Positions 1-9,903 of a DNA stretch of 64,000 nt are shown piece by piece; positions within the stretch are counted from its first letter, which is position 1, and each line of letters opens with the position of its first letter. The notes beneath the pieces were generated by a model. It searched no databases. It was not told the origin of the DNA and saw only the letters and a program-made list of their open reading frames with translations. The translations under genes and the position numbers were made by a program. The stretch is from the NCBI GenBank assembly GCA_001630475.1, contig KV419405.1:683841-747840 (forward strand), given 5' to 3'. The stretch comes from Sistotremastrum niveocremeum HHB9708 (lineage: Eukaryota > Basidiomycota > Agaricomycetes > Sistotremastrales > Sistotremastraceae).

Positions 1-210
1 TTGGTCGCACTGGCATCGCCATCAATTTCGTCCATGATAAGAGAACCTGGCAGGATATGCATGCTATGGAACAAGCTCTTGGCATGAATATCGCCCGTAT
101 TGAGACTAACGACTTTGATGAGATGGAAGAGGTACTGTTCCTTGTTTGTGTCCGAGGAAAACGCGCTCATTCACGTTGTCTAGACTCTGAAAAAGTCACT
201 GAAAGCTTGA
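1..210 (+). CDS. DBP5: DEAD-box ATP-dependent RNA helicase, Dbp5/DDX19 type (C-terminal part only)
   Basis: Partial: the window opens inside the gene. From base 3 the frame reads the end of the second RecA-like domain: GRTG (motif VI region), INFVHDKRTW, then IETNDFDEMEE. An intron at 132-183 (GTACTG to TAG) joins to a last exon reading TLKKSLKA with the stop at 208-210. This tail, with an acidic DFDEMEE stretch followed by a short basic LKK end, fits the Dbp5/DDX19 family, which uses ATP to remodel mRNPs at the cytoplasmic side of the nuclear pore during mRNA export. The main alternative is eIF4A, whose tail differs. Without the N-terminal two thirds the subfamily call is an inference. Confidence 0.8.
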
Positions 211-568
211 CCCTGACCCTGCCGCTCATCTATATCATTCTCATCATTTTACTTACTCCAGGACCGAATGTTCCTTTAACAAAGCTGAATTTCCATGCCA
301 CTGAGATTATAATGTAGAAGCACTGTAGTCTTGTGTTAACTCGTACAATCGATGTATTCCCAACGCAACAGCGTTGAAAAAGTCTTGTTACTGGCTCAGA
401 TGAAGGTATACACGTTGCGTAAGGCTGGACTGCCGATGGCGATGAAGCGGCTGTGTTGCGTCCGAGTCCGTCGTCTACCAAACACCGCTGCTTCGTATCT
501 TCTCTGCTCGCCAGCAACGCCTCGCGCTTTCGTTCCCTTCCCCTCTCTTTTCTCTACTTCCACGAGTG
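211..568. other. Intergenic, no gene seen
   Basis: 358 bases between the DBP5 stop and the sensor start. Open frames here are short, run into the neighbouring gene on other frames, and match nothing I recognise. The stretch should hold the helicase 3' UTR and the promoter of the membrane sensor; a CT-rich run at about 533-560 lies just before the sensor start. Confidence 0.6.
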
Positions 569-1922
569 ATGGCGCGCGTGGCTCGCTCATTATTTTTCCT
601 TTTTACACTTGTGTCGCTCGCGCTCTTGGTCGATGCAGGCGCATTAGAGGCGCGAGTCGAGGGGCAGGCCTCCTCTACAGCTGCCACAACGGGTCTTTCG
701 ACGACGCCACTCACATCAGCAGCGACGACAGCCCCGTTAACAACACCCCCGACAACCACCACTACATCCACGACCTCCACCACCACTTCGACGACCTCAG
801 ATACTTCCGATACCTCGACGAGTACAACCTCGACGGATACCACTCAAACTTCCTCAACCACCTCCTCGGATACATCGACTTCCTCAACTTCTTCGACTTC
901 GAGTTCTGCTCCGACTCCCACCCCCACACCGACTGATACGAATACTACCAGCGAGTCTACCTCGGAGTCGGTAGTGACAGGCCCTAGTGGGACTTCAACT
1001 GTAGTTGTTACAGAGACTGGCCCTCCTACAGATACCTCCACTTCGCCAGCCGCAACTTCAAGTGCTCCTTCAGATGACGGTTCAGGAGATGGCATAAAAA
1101 CGTCGACCATTATCGGCTTATCCGTGGCAGGCGGTGTTGCTGTCCTCGGGATAGTGGCATTTATTATTTGGAAACTCACTCGGAAGCGGTTTTCAGACTT
1201 TGACGTCGATGGTATGTTTTTTCAACTGTTTTTGTTTTCAACTCGTCATCTTATCTGGTAAAATTTCAGGGGAAGCTATCAAGTGGCCCGAGCTCACTCA
1301 TGAATCTCATGCATTACCGACGCGTGCCACTGGTCGTGCGGGTATAGACGATGATGGTGGCGTTGGAACAGGATTGGATCGCAACGATTCAGCACTCTTC
1401 AGTGGTACCTCAACAGCCGCAGCTTCCATGACTGATCTCCATCACTCCAACGACCCATACGCTGTTCCTCCACTTCCTCAGTTCGACCCAAATCAGCCAT
1501 ACAGAGATGATCCAGGCGCATACCATGGCCAAGACGCTTACTACGATCCTTACCGAGGACCTGTGCCCCAAACAATATACGACCCTGCCGCAGCTCCCGA
1601 AACCATCCCGATGAACACGTATAGCGCGCCTGGGTACGCCCCGCCTGCGGGCTACGCGAGAACAGGCTCGCCGGGACCGCGCAGTAGATCGCCAGGTCCT
1701 ATTCAAGCCTATGGCGTTGATAATGGTCGCAGAAGTCCTGGGCCAGCTGCTGCGTATGGAATGGATCCTGGCCGTCGCAGCCCGGGTCCTGGCGCAGCGT
1801 ATGGAGGTCGTCAAAGTCCTGGACCTGCGATGGCATACGGACCAGACCAAGGTCGTCGGTCACCTGGACCTCAACAAGCCTTCCAAGTTGCGGGGCCTGG
1901 GTCCGAGGGACATAGCATGTAA
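569..1922 (+). CDS. Ser/Thr-rich single-pass membrane protein (mucin-like sensor), 431 aa
   Basis: Exons 569-1211 and 1270-1922. The start ATG at 569 opens a signal peptide (hydrophobic LFFLFTLVSLALLV), followed by about 130 residues almost entirely Ser, Thr and Pro, typical of a heavily O-mannosylated cell-surface stalk. A single membrane segment (IIGLSVAGGVAVLGIVAFIIW) is followed by the stop-transfer basics KLTRKR, then a cytosolic tail with FDVDGEAIKWPEL, a block that recurs in agaricomycete proteins of this type. The tail ends in tandem SPGP/AYG repeats. The architecture resembles the fungal Wsc/Mid2 wall-stress sensors, but no WSC cysteine domain is present, so a role in cell-wall sensing is inference from topology. 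No enzyme domain is visible. Confidence 0.8.
1668..1875 (+). repeat. In-frame SPGP / AYG(V/M)D repeats in the cytosolic tail
   Basis: Within the sensor tail the unit SPGP recurs six times, four of them with a following AYG or QAF and three preceded by GRR. The unit is roughly 13-17 residues and diverged at DNA level. It is proline- and arginine-rich, so probably a disordered binding or phosphorylation platform (RRSP offers a basic-directed kinase site). Confidence 0.7.
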
Positions 1923-2361
1923 ACTTCACCGGAAAAGCATGCTTTTAATTCTCTTGCTCTCTTGTTTTGATAGTACATGGTCAACGCAAAAGTCTAAGGG
2001 ACATTCTCGTTACAATCTCTTTTTTGGCGTAGCCACTTGCTATTTCTAAGTACTGTTTTCACGTCTTTAGCATCATAATTTCATTCCCCAGCATTGATAT
2101 TTGCATTTGCCTCTCTAGTAAATGATGAGCGCCCGTCGCCTAGGATTGCCCTGAACCTCCATAGGATCTCGATATTGCTTGCTGAAACACGAGCAGAAAT
2201 GAAGGCACAAATACTGCGGGTGGATGCATTTGCCTGGGGTTGCCGGGTAAACTATACGTATATATGGCATCGAGATCAAGAGCTGCTTTTCACACTAGCA
2301 CGTCATCTGGCTTTCTTACCAAGACAACAAATCCTTGTTACTGTACAACAAGCACAACAAT
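1923..2361. promoter_or_regulatory. Intergenic with a TATA-like box upstream of the SDR gene
   Basis: 439 bases. A TATACGTATATATGG stretch at about 2253-2267 lies roughly 100 bases before the SDR start codon, a plausible core promoter position. The rest holds the 3' UTR of the membrane sensor; no gene seen. Confidence 0.4.
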
Positions 2362-3607
2362 ATGCCTCAATCGCTCTTCATCACTGGTGCTAGCGGCTAC
2401 ATAGGCGGAACAGTCTTCACCGAACTCATCAAGAACCATGGAGACAAATACGCTATCACAGCACTCGTTCGGTCTTCTCACCAGGCAGAACTCATCAAAG
2501 CAGCCGGTGCTACTCCGTTGATTGGAAGCCATGAGCATCCCGAGCTGCTGGAGAAAATTGCTAAAGAATTCGATGTCAGGCTTCGCATTGTGACTTTGCG
2601 AACGATAGCAGCTAATCATTACATTCGCTTCAGATTATCGTCCACATTGGAAATTCCGCTGATCATCTGGAGTCGGCCAAAGCTATCTTGAAAGGCCTTT
2701 CAGAGAGATCAGAGACCCAGCCCCAAGCTGTCTACATTCACACTTCTGGGACCGGCGTAATCTCTGATGAAGCTAGAGGAAAATTCGCGTCCGAGTTCGT
2801 CTTCAACGATACGGATCCCCAATCCATCGACAATCTAGCTATCACGCAGCCTCACAGAGGCGTCGATGTCTATATTCGAGATCAGGCGAAGACGTTGGCT
2901 GGCAAAGCTAAAGTCGCGATTATCATTCCACCTCTGATCTATGGAATCGGAACTGGTCCAGACAAAGTCATCAGTGTTCAGATTCCTAGTCTCATTCTGT
3001 TCGCTCTCAAAAAGCGATTCGTTAGTACCGTTCATCTAGATGTCAACATCTCCTAATGGTGCATATAGGTACCCATTGTAGGACAGGGAAAGAATATATG
3101 GAACAACGTTCACGTCAGAGATCTCGCTAGGGGATATGCGATCTTGCTTGACCATCTCCTGAGCTCCAACGAAGGTCCATGGACTGGATACTGGTTTGCA
3201 GAAACCGGGGAACACGTTTGTGCGTTTAGCCTTTTTCATTTGCAGACATCGTGATAATCAATCTATTTTTGCAGGGAAGAGCGTTTACGATACATTGGCC
3301 AAAACTCTCTACGAGAAGAAACTCGTCGATTCAAGCGAGCCCCGGAACCCTAGCACGGATGGTAACGATGCCAGAGCTATCAAAGGCGGTGAGTGCCAAT
3401 TTCTGTGTATATCTGTTCCACGACCTGAACCGAGGACCAGTTGATTCGGAGACTTACGACGCCTGGGGTGGAAACAGCCGTTCCAAGGCTGCAAGACTAG
3501 AACAGCTGGGATGGAAGAAAGAGGAAGCAGATGATGTGCTTGCCAGTATTCCTCACGAGGTTGATGAAATCGTCGACAGACAGAGTTCTGGTCGGAGAGT
3601 ATTCTGA
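2362..3607 (+). CDS. NAD(P)-dependent epimerase/reductase, extended or atypical SDR family, 343 aa
   Basis: Exons 2362-2574, 2634-3020, 3069-3219, 3275-3388 and 3441-3607. The N-terminus has the Rossmann dinucleotide site TGASGYIGG (residues about 8-16), then ALVRSS on the second strand, HTSGTG on the substrate side, and PPLIYGIG with VPIVGQGKN and NNVHVRDLARG, the usual order for nucleotide-sugar-epimerase-like SDRs. The canonical YxxxK is not obvious, which points to an atypical SDR. The third intron uses the donor GTGCGT at 3220, giving GEHVWKSVYD; the GT at 3216 would break the frame. Probably a cytosolic oxidoreductase on an unknown small substrate; no neighbouring pathway gene narrows it. 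Confidence 0.85.
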
Positions 3608-3769
3608 TGGTAATGGTTGTGGTAAGACAGCAGTCAAATTGAAAGAAAGAAATGTACTCCTAGGAAATAAAAGTGTGACTGAATTTTTTTTTTGCTTACG
3701 GCTAGCTCGAGATCTGCGTCAAGCTTCTCGAGATCTGGGCGCTTACCGATCTCAGATCTGCTCTCAACC

Positions 3770-4950
3770 ATGTCGTCTAGAAACCGGACACCACGTTATA
3801 AGCCGGTTCGGTGCACACAGTCTTTCGAATTCTGTATTTGTCTAAATTACATACTAGGACGGCTCAAAAGTCACAGGAAAAGGTACCATCGACGGCCCAG
3901 GGGTTTGGGTAACCTGTAATATGGGCAAAGAAAAGCAATGCGTTGGAGAGCTCTATGACCTCTTTGAATCTGTAAGTCTCGTACCGTATCCGACTCATGA
4001 TTGACACTCACATTTGACATTTCCCAAAGTTAGCCGATGAACTTTGGCCGCCCAAAGATCCTTGGGATTCAGACGACCAATTGGCCGAGGCATTCAAACA
4101 ACTCGACGTCGAAGAACGAGTAAAGCGAGAGCTTGCTATTCTCAAAGCACCCAAATCGCAGAAGAGGTTTCGTGAGAGCCTCAATTGTAATCGGAGCCAT
4201 TCCTCATCAATACTCAGATAACTGTCGGACCGATACTGTTTGCTGTAAGTCTTTCTAACACACATCATAAGGAGTCCTATCATCATTCACTATAGTGATC
4301 TATATCCAATGCAGCCCGACTGTCGATCCAGTCAAGCTTGTCCTTCATCATCTTGAGGAAGTCGAACGGACAGGCATCACACGAACCAGGTTCGCCGACT
4401 CATGCTGTCTGCACAAAAATGCTGATATCTATTCCAGACATGTTCAGCGATTCGCACCTGCGTCAGGAACCTGCCAAGCATCCCTAGGAGAGTTCAAAAT
4501 TCTGGCATCCAAGATCATCCCCACGGCATTTGTGAATGTGTCGCCCAATCCGTGCAACGTGAGCACCAGCCATCATCCTTAGCATCAATTCTGATATTTC
4601 AGGCAGTATAAAATTGAGATCAAGATACGCGCACACAAAAAGATCCAAAGACAAGAAGCCATAGACGAAGTTGTGAAATGTGTACCTCCCGGATATGGGG
4701 TCAGTCTTGATAACCCAGACATCGTGGTTCTGTTGGAGATTTTCAAGGTCTGTTACTGTCTGCTCTGCCAGAGCGACGATTTATACGACCCTAGGGTGTC
4801 TGCACGCTTGCCGTTGTACCCGATTATATGAGATTCAAGACCTTCAGCCCACTGCAGATTATAGAAGCTCGAAAGGCTCGTGGTCTCGATGTCGTTGCCG
4901 ATCCCGAGTCAGAGGATTCAGACGATGGGTCAGAAGTTGACGAAGGATAA
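3770..4950 (+). CDS. TAN1: tRNA acetyltransferase adaptor Tan1 (THUMP domain), 276 aa
   Basis: Eight exons: 3770-3805, 3858-3971, 4030-4171, 4218-4244, 4296-4389, 4438-4558, 4607-4747, 4795-4950. The protein reads IDGPGVWVTC near the N-terminus, GELYDLFES, then NCRTDTVC, DPVKLVLHHLEEVERTGITRTR, and the THUMP-domain core YKIEIKIRAHKKI and LLEIFKGVCTLAVVPDY. Tan1/THUMPD1 binds tRNA and helps the Kre33/NAT10 acetyltransferase make ac4C12 in tRNA-Ser and tRNA-Leu. Length matches the yeast protein (about 290 aa). The sixth intron must end at the second of two acceptors (4606); the first gives a stop. An acidic ESEDSDDGSEVDEG tail follows. Nuclear or nucleolar action is expected from the family. 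Confidence 0.92.
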
Positions 4951-5136
4951 AACACAATATGAATAGAGGCAATTAGCATCTGTACTTATGAACCTCACTG
5001 TGGTAATAGTAGAACCTCAGTCGTGTTTGCAAGACGGAAGCATCTGAACTTCGCGTCGTGACCCAGGCTCAGGGCACAGAGTTCTGAACTCAACCATCCC
5101 TGCACCTCATCCCTAACCACCACAACCACCACGAAA

Positions 5137-6186
5137 ATGGGCGACGTCCTCGATTCCATGCTCGACTTGATGCGTCGACTCCCGCCCACCAAAATCGAGG
5201 AGAACGTCGCAGCTCTGACCGCCCTCTGCCCAGACTACGCAGATGACTTTCTGGGATCTGTAGATCAACCTCTCATTCTCAAGGTGGATCGAACGACTGG
5301 GAAAGAGTATTTGGCTTGCGATTATAACAGAGATGGTGATTCATATCGGTGAGCACTCGTCCTCTCAACTCAAGCGAACTGGGGGGCTCATGCGATGTTG
5401 AACTCGATGATAGATCACCTTGGTCGAATGAATATGACCCGCCTATTGACGATGGAACTCTACCTTCTGCTAAAATGAGGAAATTGGAAGTCGCTGCGAA
5501 CGAAGCGTTCGACACGTATCGTGAACTGTACGCATGCCTTTGTCTTTCCTTCTTCTATTGCTAACAAAGTGTTTCATTCCGTTACTGTCGTTCAGGTACT
5601 TCGAAGGGGGCGTATCGAGTGTATTTCTCTGGGAACTCGAGGATGGTGGATTCGCAGGCGTAGTTCTTCTCAAAAAAGGTCCGTCTCTTCGCGCGTCCAA
5701 CGAGGATGCAAGATGAACTCTGATATGTCTGACAGTATTGAACCCGTCAACAGCTTCGGAACCTTCAGGATCATGGGACTCCATACACGTGTTTGAAGCC
5801 GTCGAAAGAGGCCGAAACGCGCACTACAAACTGACAAGTACCATCATGCTCCAACTAGTAACCCGCTCGCCTGGGACTGGCGAAGTCAACCTCAGCGGCA
5901 GCATGACTCGTCAAGTACGTTCCTTCCCTGATCCATACACCGGTATTCGTTGAATGTGATGTTGTAGAGCGAAATGGACGCTGCTGTGCCTGACTTCTCG
6001 TCCCATGTGCCAAACACAGGTCGGATGATCGAAGACATGGAGATCAAAATGCGGAATTTATTACAGGAAGTGTATTTCGGTAAGACGAGAGATGTGGTTT
6101 ATGATCTTAGGAGTGTGGAGAGCTTGGAATACGCAAGGCGACAAAGGGAATTGCAGAAGGAACTGGTCGGATTTATGAAACGGTGA
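5137..6186 (+). CDS. CAP2: F-actin capping protein subunit beta, 268 aa
   Basis: Exons 5137-5348, 5414-5527, 5596-5678, 5736-5914 and 5968-6186. Strongly conserved along its length: [16 protein letters not shown] at the start, [79 protein letters not shown], and the C-terminal [14 protein letters not shown]. With the alpha subunit it forms the heterodimer that caps actin barbed ends at cortical patches. Length is normal for the family. Exon 4 opens [10 protein letters not shown] in a loop that varies between species. The start ATG follows a CAACCACCACGAAA stretch and nothing upstream is in frame. No oddities. Confidence 0.96.
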
Positions 6187-7002
6187 GCCGGAGATTGAGG
6201 TGGTTGAATTGGGAATGTAAAGTGTGTTCCTTTGTGGCGCATTTAGTATCGACGCTGATTCATCTGCTTTCATAGTGGTATAACGAAACTTAAATGCTCT
6301 TCTTCTGTAAATGAAAAGACGCCTTCGGCACATCTTCGCTCGTCCATCCGTCCATGCCCTGATTTCTCCATGATATGCTCTTGAGTCTTGGCGGCGTCAT
6401 GCCGTCTCATTCTTGATAGGCAAATATCCACAACGCGCAACAATCTCGACAATCTCCAAAAAAGCCCGGCAACAATCTCCAGACAAGTTCCACCAGAATT
6501 TCTACTCAAAATCGATCTAAAGCACGATCACGATCACGAGCGTCAGGCTACACCCGGAAAATAGACGCCGACCTGAAAGACCCTATCCCGGCCGCCACAT
6601 CATTTAACATTTAGTTCCTTTAGGCAACGGCAAGTCTACGGCAACGCTCGCAAGTAAGGGCTTCAAGGCACATGATAAGCCCATCTCATCATTCAGCAAT
6701 CGCCATCACCATGCAAGTGTTTGGAAATCCGTATGTATGTATGCAGGTCCGGTGAAAAGCGGTTATTAGTCTGGTTAGGTTACGTTATCCTATCCGATAC
6801 AATCAAAATAATTAGTAGGACTGGAGCACAAGATTAGGGATCGTCTACAGAAGAGAAAGGAAGAGAAGAGTCGGAAGATTAGTGGTACATGAGTACAGAA
6901 TTACATGTACAATCCGATAGATCCTGGGTACAAAGCGGGTTTAGAAAGAAGTAGATATCCAGCCTGAGAGAGGAGGCCATGCGCCTGCGGTAGAACAAAG
7001 TA
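6187..7002. other. Intergenic between convergent genes, no gene seen
   Basis: 816 bases separate the stops of the capping protein and the G-alpha gene. Open frames are short and unlike anything I know. Part must be the two 3' UTRs. No repeat, RNA gene or transposon remnant is apparent. Confidence 0.55.
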
Positions 7003-8886
7003 TTACAATAATTTAGCGTGTTTGAGAGATTCTCTAAGCAGCGAATCATGCACTATAACCAATGTCAGGAAAGGTGGACAAAGCCAATGTAAAGGGTTGA
7101 CGTACCTGCCACGATGATCTTCTGCGTACTCTTCGTATCAACCATACTCGTAAAGTGCGTGAACAAAGCCCTCTTATACTCTTCCTTTGGCCCATCTTTC
7201 TCTTTTTCTTTCCCGTTAACGTCCCTCTTACCATTAATATTATCCTTCCCATTAGCATTAGACTGTTTAGAACTAGACGCATTCTTCATGGCCCCCGGAC
7301 GATGAATCTGTGTCGAAGAAGAAGAATGGATATATCCCTTCCCGGCCAATTTCGCAACTTTGGCCTCGGCATGTTTCTTGTCCGCGCGCGTACACATTTT
7401 CATGAAATGTTCTTTGAAGTAGGCGCATACTTCGTGGTAGGTGTTAGGCCTTGTTCCGTAGGATGTTATGCTGCATATATGCGTCAGAAAAAATGCAAAG
7501 GGGAAAGATAGGGTAACCTACTATCGGGTTACTTCGACACCTTGTTCTAATTTCTTGGCTAGTATATCGGCTTTATCTTCCATGGATGTCAGCATAGATC
7601 GCCATATAGAAAAGAGGGACTTGCTAAAGAACAAAACCATATGGACGTCCCGCAACAGCTCATTCTCCACAATCTGTCCAAAGAGCTCCAGACTATCCTG
7701 GACTCTATTAACTCTATAATCTTCGTCCAAGTACTGGTCAAATGCGCTGATAGGCGCCATAAATATGACAGCGGTGGCATCTTCGAAGAACGGAGCCCAG
7801 GTATGTCTCTGACCGCGAGATCCGCCGACATCGTAGAGAAGCCAAGGGAGAGAAGATCCGGGGCCTACGCCGTTTTGGGAGACGGTGAATTGGTGTTCTG
7901 AGATTCCCATGGTTTGCACGCGAGCGCGAAGGATGTCGGAGTCTGTAGGCATGTAGTTGGGTGTAGCGATGCGACGGATATTCACCAAAAAGCTAATTAT
8001 CACATCGTCAGTTCACGAATGACCAGGGAAGGATAAAGACGCACTAATCTGACCATTCGTCCAACTTGAGTTTGCGGCTTTGAATGAGTCTCTGAACGAA
8101 GGCGTGCGTGCGGAGGGTATGGATCTCGCCGCCGCATTCGATGAGGATGCCTAGGATAGGTTCGGTCATTTCGTCGAGTTCGGTTGTAGATGGTCGACCG
8201 AGATTGGTGATATCGGTGTGTGAACGATCGGATCGGTGAGGGAGGTTCCATTGCCATCCGCTGCGGACGTAGAAGCCCTTCTTCGGGGTGGCACTGGAGA
8301 GTTGGATGCCGCCTATGAGCTGGGAAGCCAGGCGATCTTCAAATTGGAGGAAAGGCTCAAGACGGGCTTTGATATTAATCATATCAAGACGAATAACATC
8401 GTCCGATATGTTCGAGGTAGAAGATGCCGGACGACGTTGGTTGGAATGAGCTTGCTCGCGCAAGTCGAGGTTGAGGAATACGGCGTCAAAGACGACTTTG
8501 ATACTTCGAATTATATTGAGGAATATAACGGCTCTCCAGGACGTGCGTTCATTATTGATAGAATGGGGTGCATAGAGGAATTGGAACTGTTTCTGGAGGG
8601 TGGACTTGCCGGACTCTGCCTGGCCTAGGAGGAGGAGTTTGACTTCGCCTGCGGCTTTGCGACGACGGATCTGGTCGCGCTCGAGGGAGAGCTTTGCATC
8701 GATGGCCTCTGAGTGAAGACGGGCATCGTGCTCTGCGCGGAGACGGGCCTGACGTTCTTGAGGCGACTCGTGGAGGGGCGGGCGAGTGACGAAGGCGAGC
8801 GGGTCGTCGTGGGACTCGAGAGAGGCGGGACGGATGAGGGGATTGGGGGGATAGGCGGGGCGGCGGGAGGAGGCGAGGGCGTGCAT
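7003..8886 (-). CDS. Atypical heterotrimeric G protein alpha subunit, 575 aa
   Basis: Four exons read on the minus strand: 8886-8045, 7992-7522, 7470-7106, 7052-7003. A 75-residue charged N-terminal extension precedes the P-loop GQAESGKST (residues 88-96). The switch I region LRARVQTMGI keeps the catalytic Arg (R305). Switch II reads DVGGSRGQRHTW: the Gln needed for GTP hydrolysis in ordinary G-alphas is Ser339. The guanine-specificity motif NKxD is not intact; FFSK is followed about 14 residues later by DKADIL. Between the CAYFKEHF region and the C-terminal FTSMVDT motif lies a roughly 60-residue insertion rich in Asn, Gly and Lys. Members of this expanded, divergent family are known in Agaricomycetes; their receptors and effectors are not. 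No myristoylation MG start is present. Confidence 0.88.
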
Positions 8887-8973
8887 GGAGCGAACGAGAA
8901 CATGGGATCAAACGCATTATTATGAGGCGTTTGCGGGCGTCTATTCGTGTCTCAGACGTCGAATGCTATAGCG

Positions 8974-9674
8974 ATGGTGCGCTTATCTCTACTATCAAGA
9001 TACTAATGCTCATCGTCGCAGTCAGTCACGATCAACACGACACATGGCGAGCTCAAGATAGAGATCTTCTGTGAAGCGACGCCCAAGGCCGCTGAAAACT
9101 TTCTTGCGCTCGCTGCGAGCGGCGCCTACGACGGCTGTCTCGTCCATCGCAACATCAAAGGCTTCATGGCCCAGACTGGTGACCCAACCGGATCAGGCAA
9201 GGGCGGCCAGAGCATATGGGGCAAGCCCTTCCCCGACGAAATTCGCTCGACACTCAAGGTATCATACCACGACTTGCTCTCACTAGTGCCCGCACGCTCA
9301 CGATGTAGTTCAACGCCCGTGGCATCGTCGCCATGGCCAACGCAGGCCCCGACTCCAACAAAGCCCAGTTCTTCATCACATACGCAAAGCAGCCGCATCT
9401 TGATGGAAAATACACAATCTTCGGCAAGTGCGTCGTCCTTATCGCACTCTATCTCATCACTGCCACTCATATCGTCCATCAGAGTCATTGATGGCGCCGA
9501 CTCGACCCTAGACGCAATCGAACGTGTCCCCGTCAACGAAAAATCCCGTCCACTCCAAGAAATCAAGATCCTCGATGTATGCGTACCCCTTCTCATTTTC
9601 CCTGGATCCCACGCTGACTTTCTATTCAGGTTGCCATCCATGCTAATCCCATTGCAGACGCTGCGTTACGCTAG
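8974..9674 (+). CDS. PPIL3: Cyclophilin-type peptidyl-prolyl isomerase, PPIL3 class, 165 aa
   Basis: Exons 8974-8976, 9022-9258, 9309-9427, 9483-9576, 9630-9674. The first exon is the ATG alone, with the intron starting at the next base; the second exon then gives [79 protein letters not shown] and VNEKSRPL are diagnostic of PPIL3 (yeast lacks it), a spliceosome-associated cyclophilin that isomerises prolyl bonds. The active-site Arg in HRNIKGFM and the QFF loop are present. The gene runs divergently from the G-alpha gene with 87 bases between starts. Confidence 0.94.
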
Positions 9675-9903
9675 ATGATGCACTAGCAATGATAGATTCC
9701 GATCGCGATCTACTCGCAACGACGACCTCGTGCCTGACGCCTTCACCTTCGGATAATCTGAACCCTTCCGTCCCTGCCATGCAGCTTCTCGAAACCCTGG
9801 TGGACCGCGTGTCAGATCAGATTAATCGTATCTACTGTACAAAATTAAAGCTTCTTATCCTATCCTATCCTATCACATCATCTCCATATCAAAACCACGG
9901 GCG

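Noticed and set aside
475-843. Val/Glu-rich minus-strand frame across the Ser/Thr stalk region
   Set aside because: It is the reverse reading of ACN/TCN codon runs of the mucin-like stalk; composition is an artefact of the repeat.
8236-8628. Plus-strand 130-codon frame opposite the G-alpha gene
   Set aside because: Antisense to a conserved coding exon with no homology or splice support.
8552-8917. Pro/Arg-rich frame overlapping the N-terminus of the G-alpha gene
   Set aside because: Shadow of the real frame; only the G-alpha frame leads to the P-loop, and the frame has no recognisable domain.
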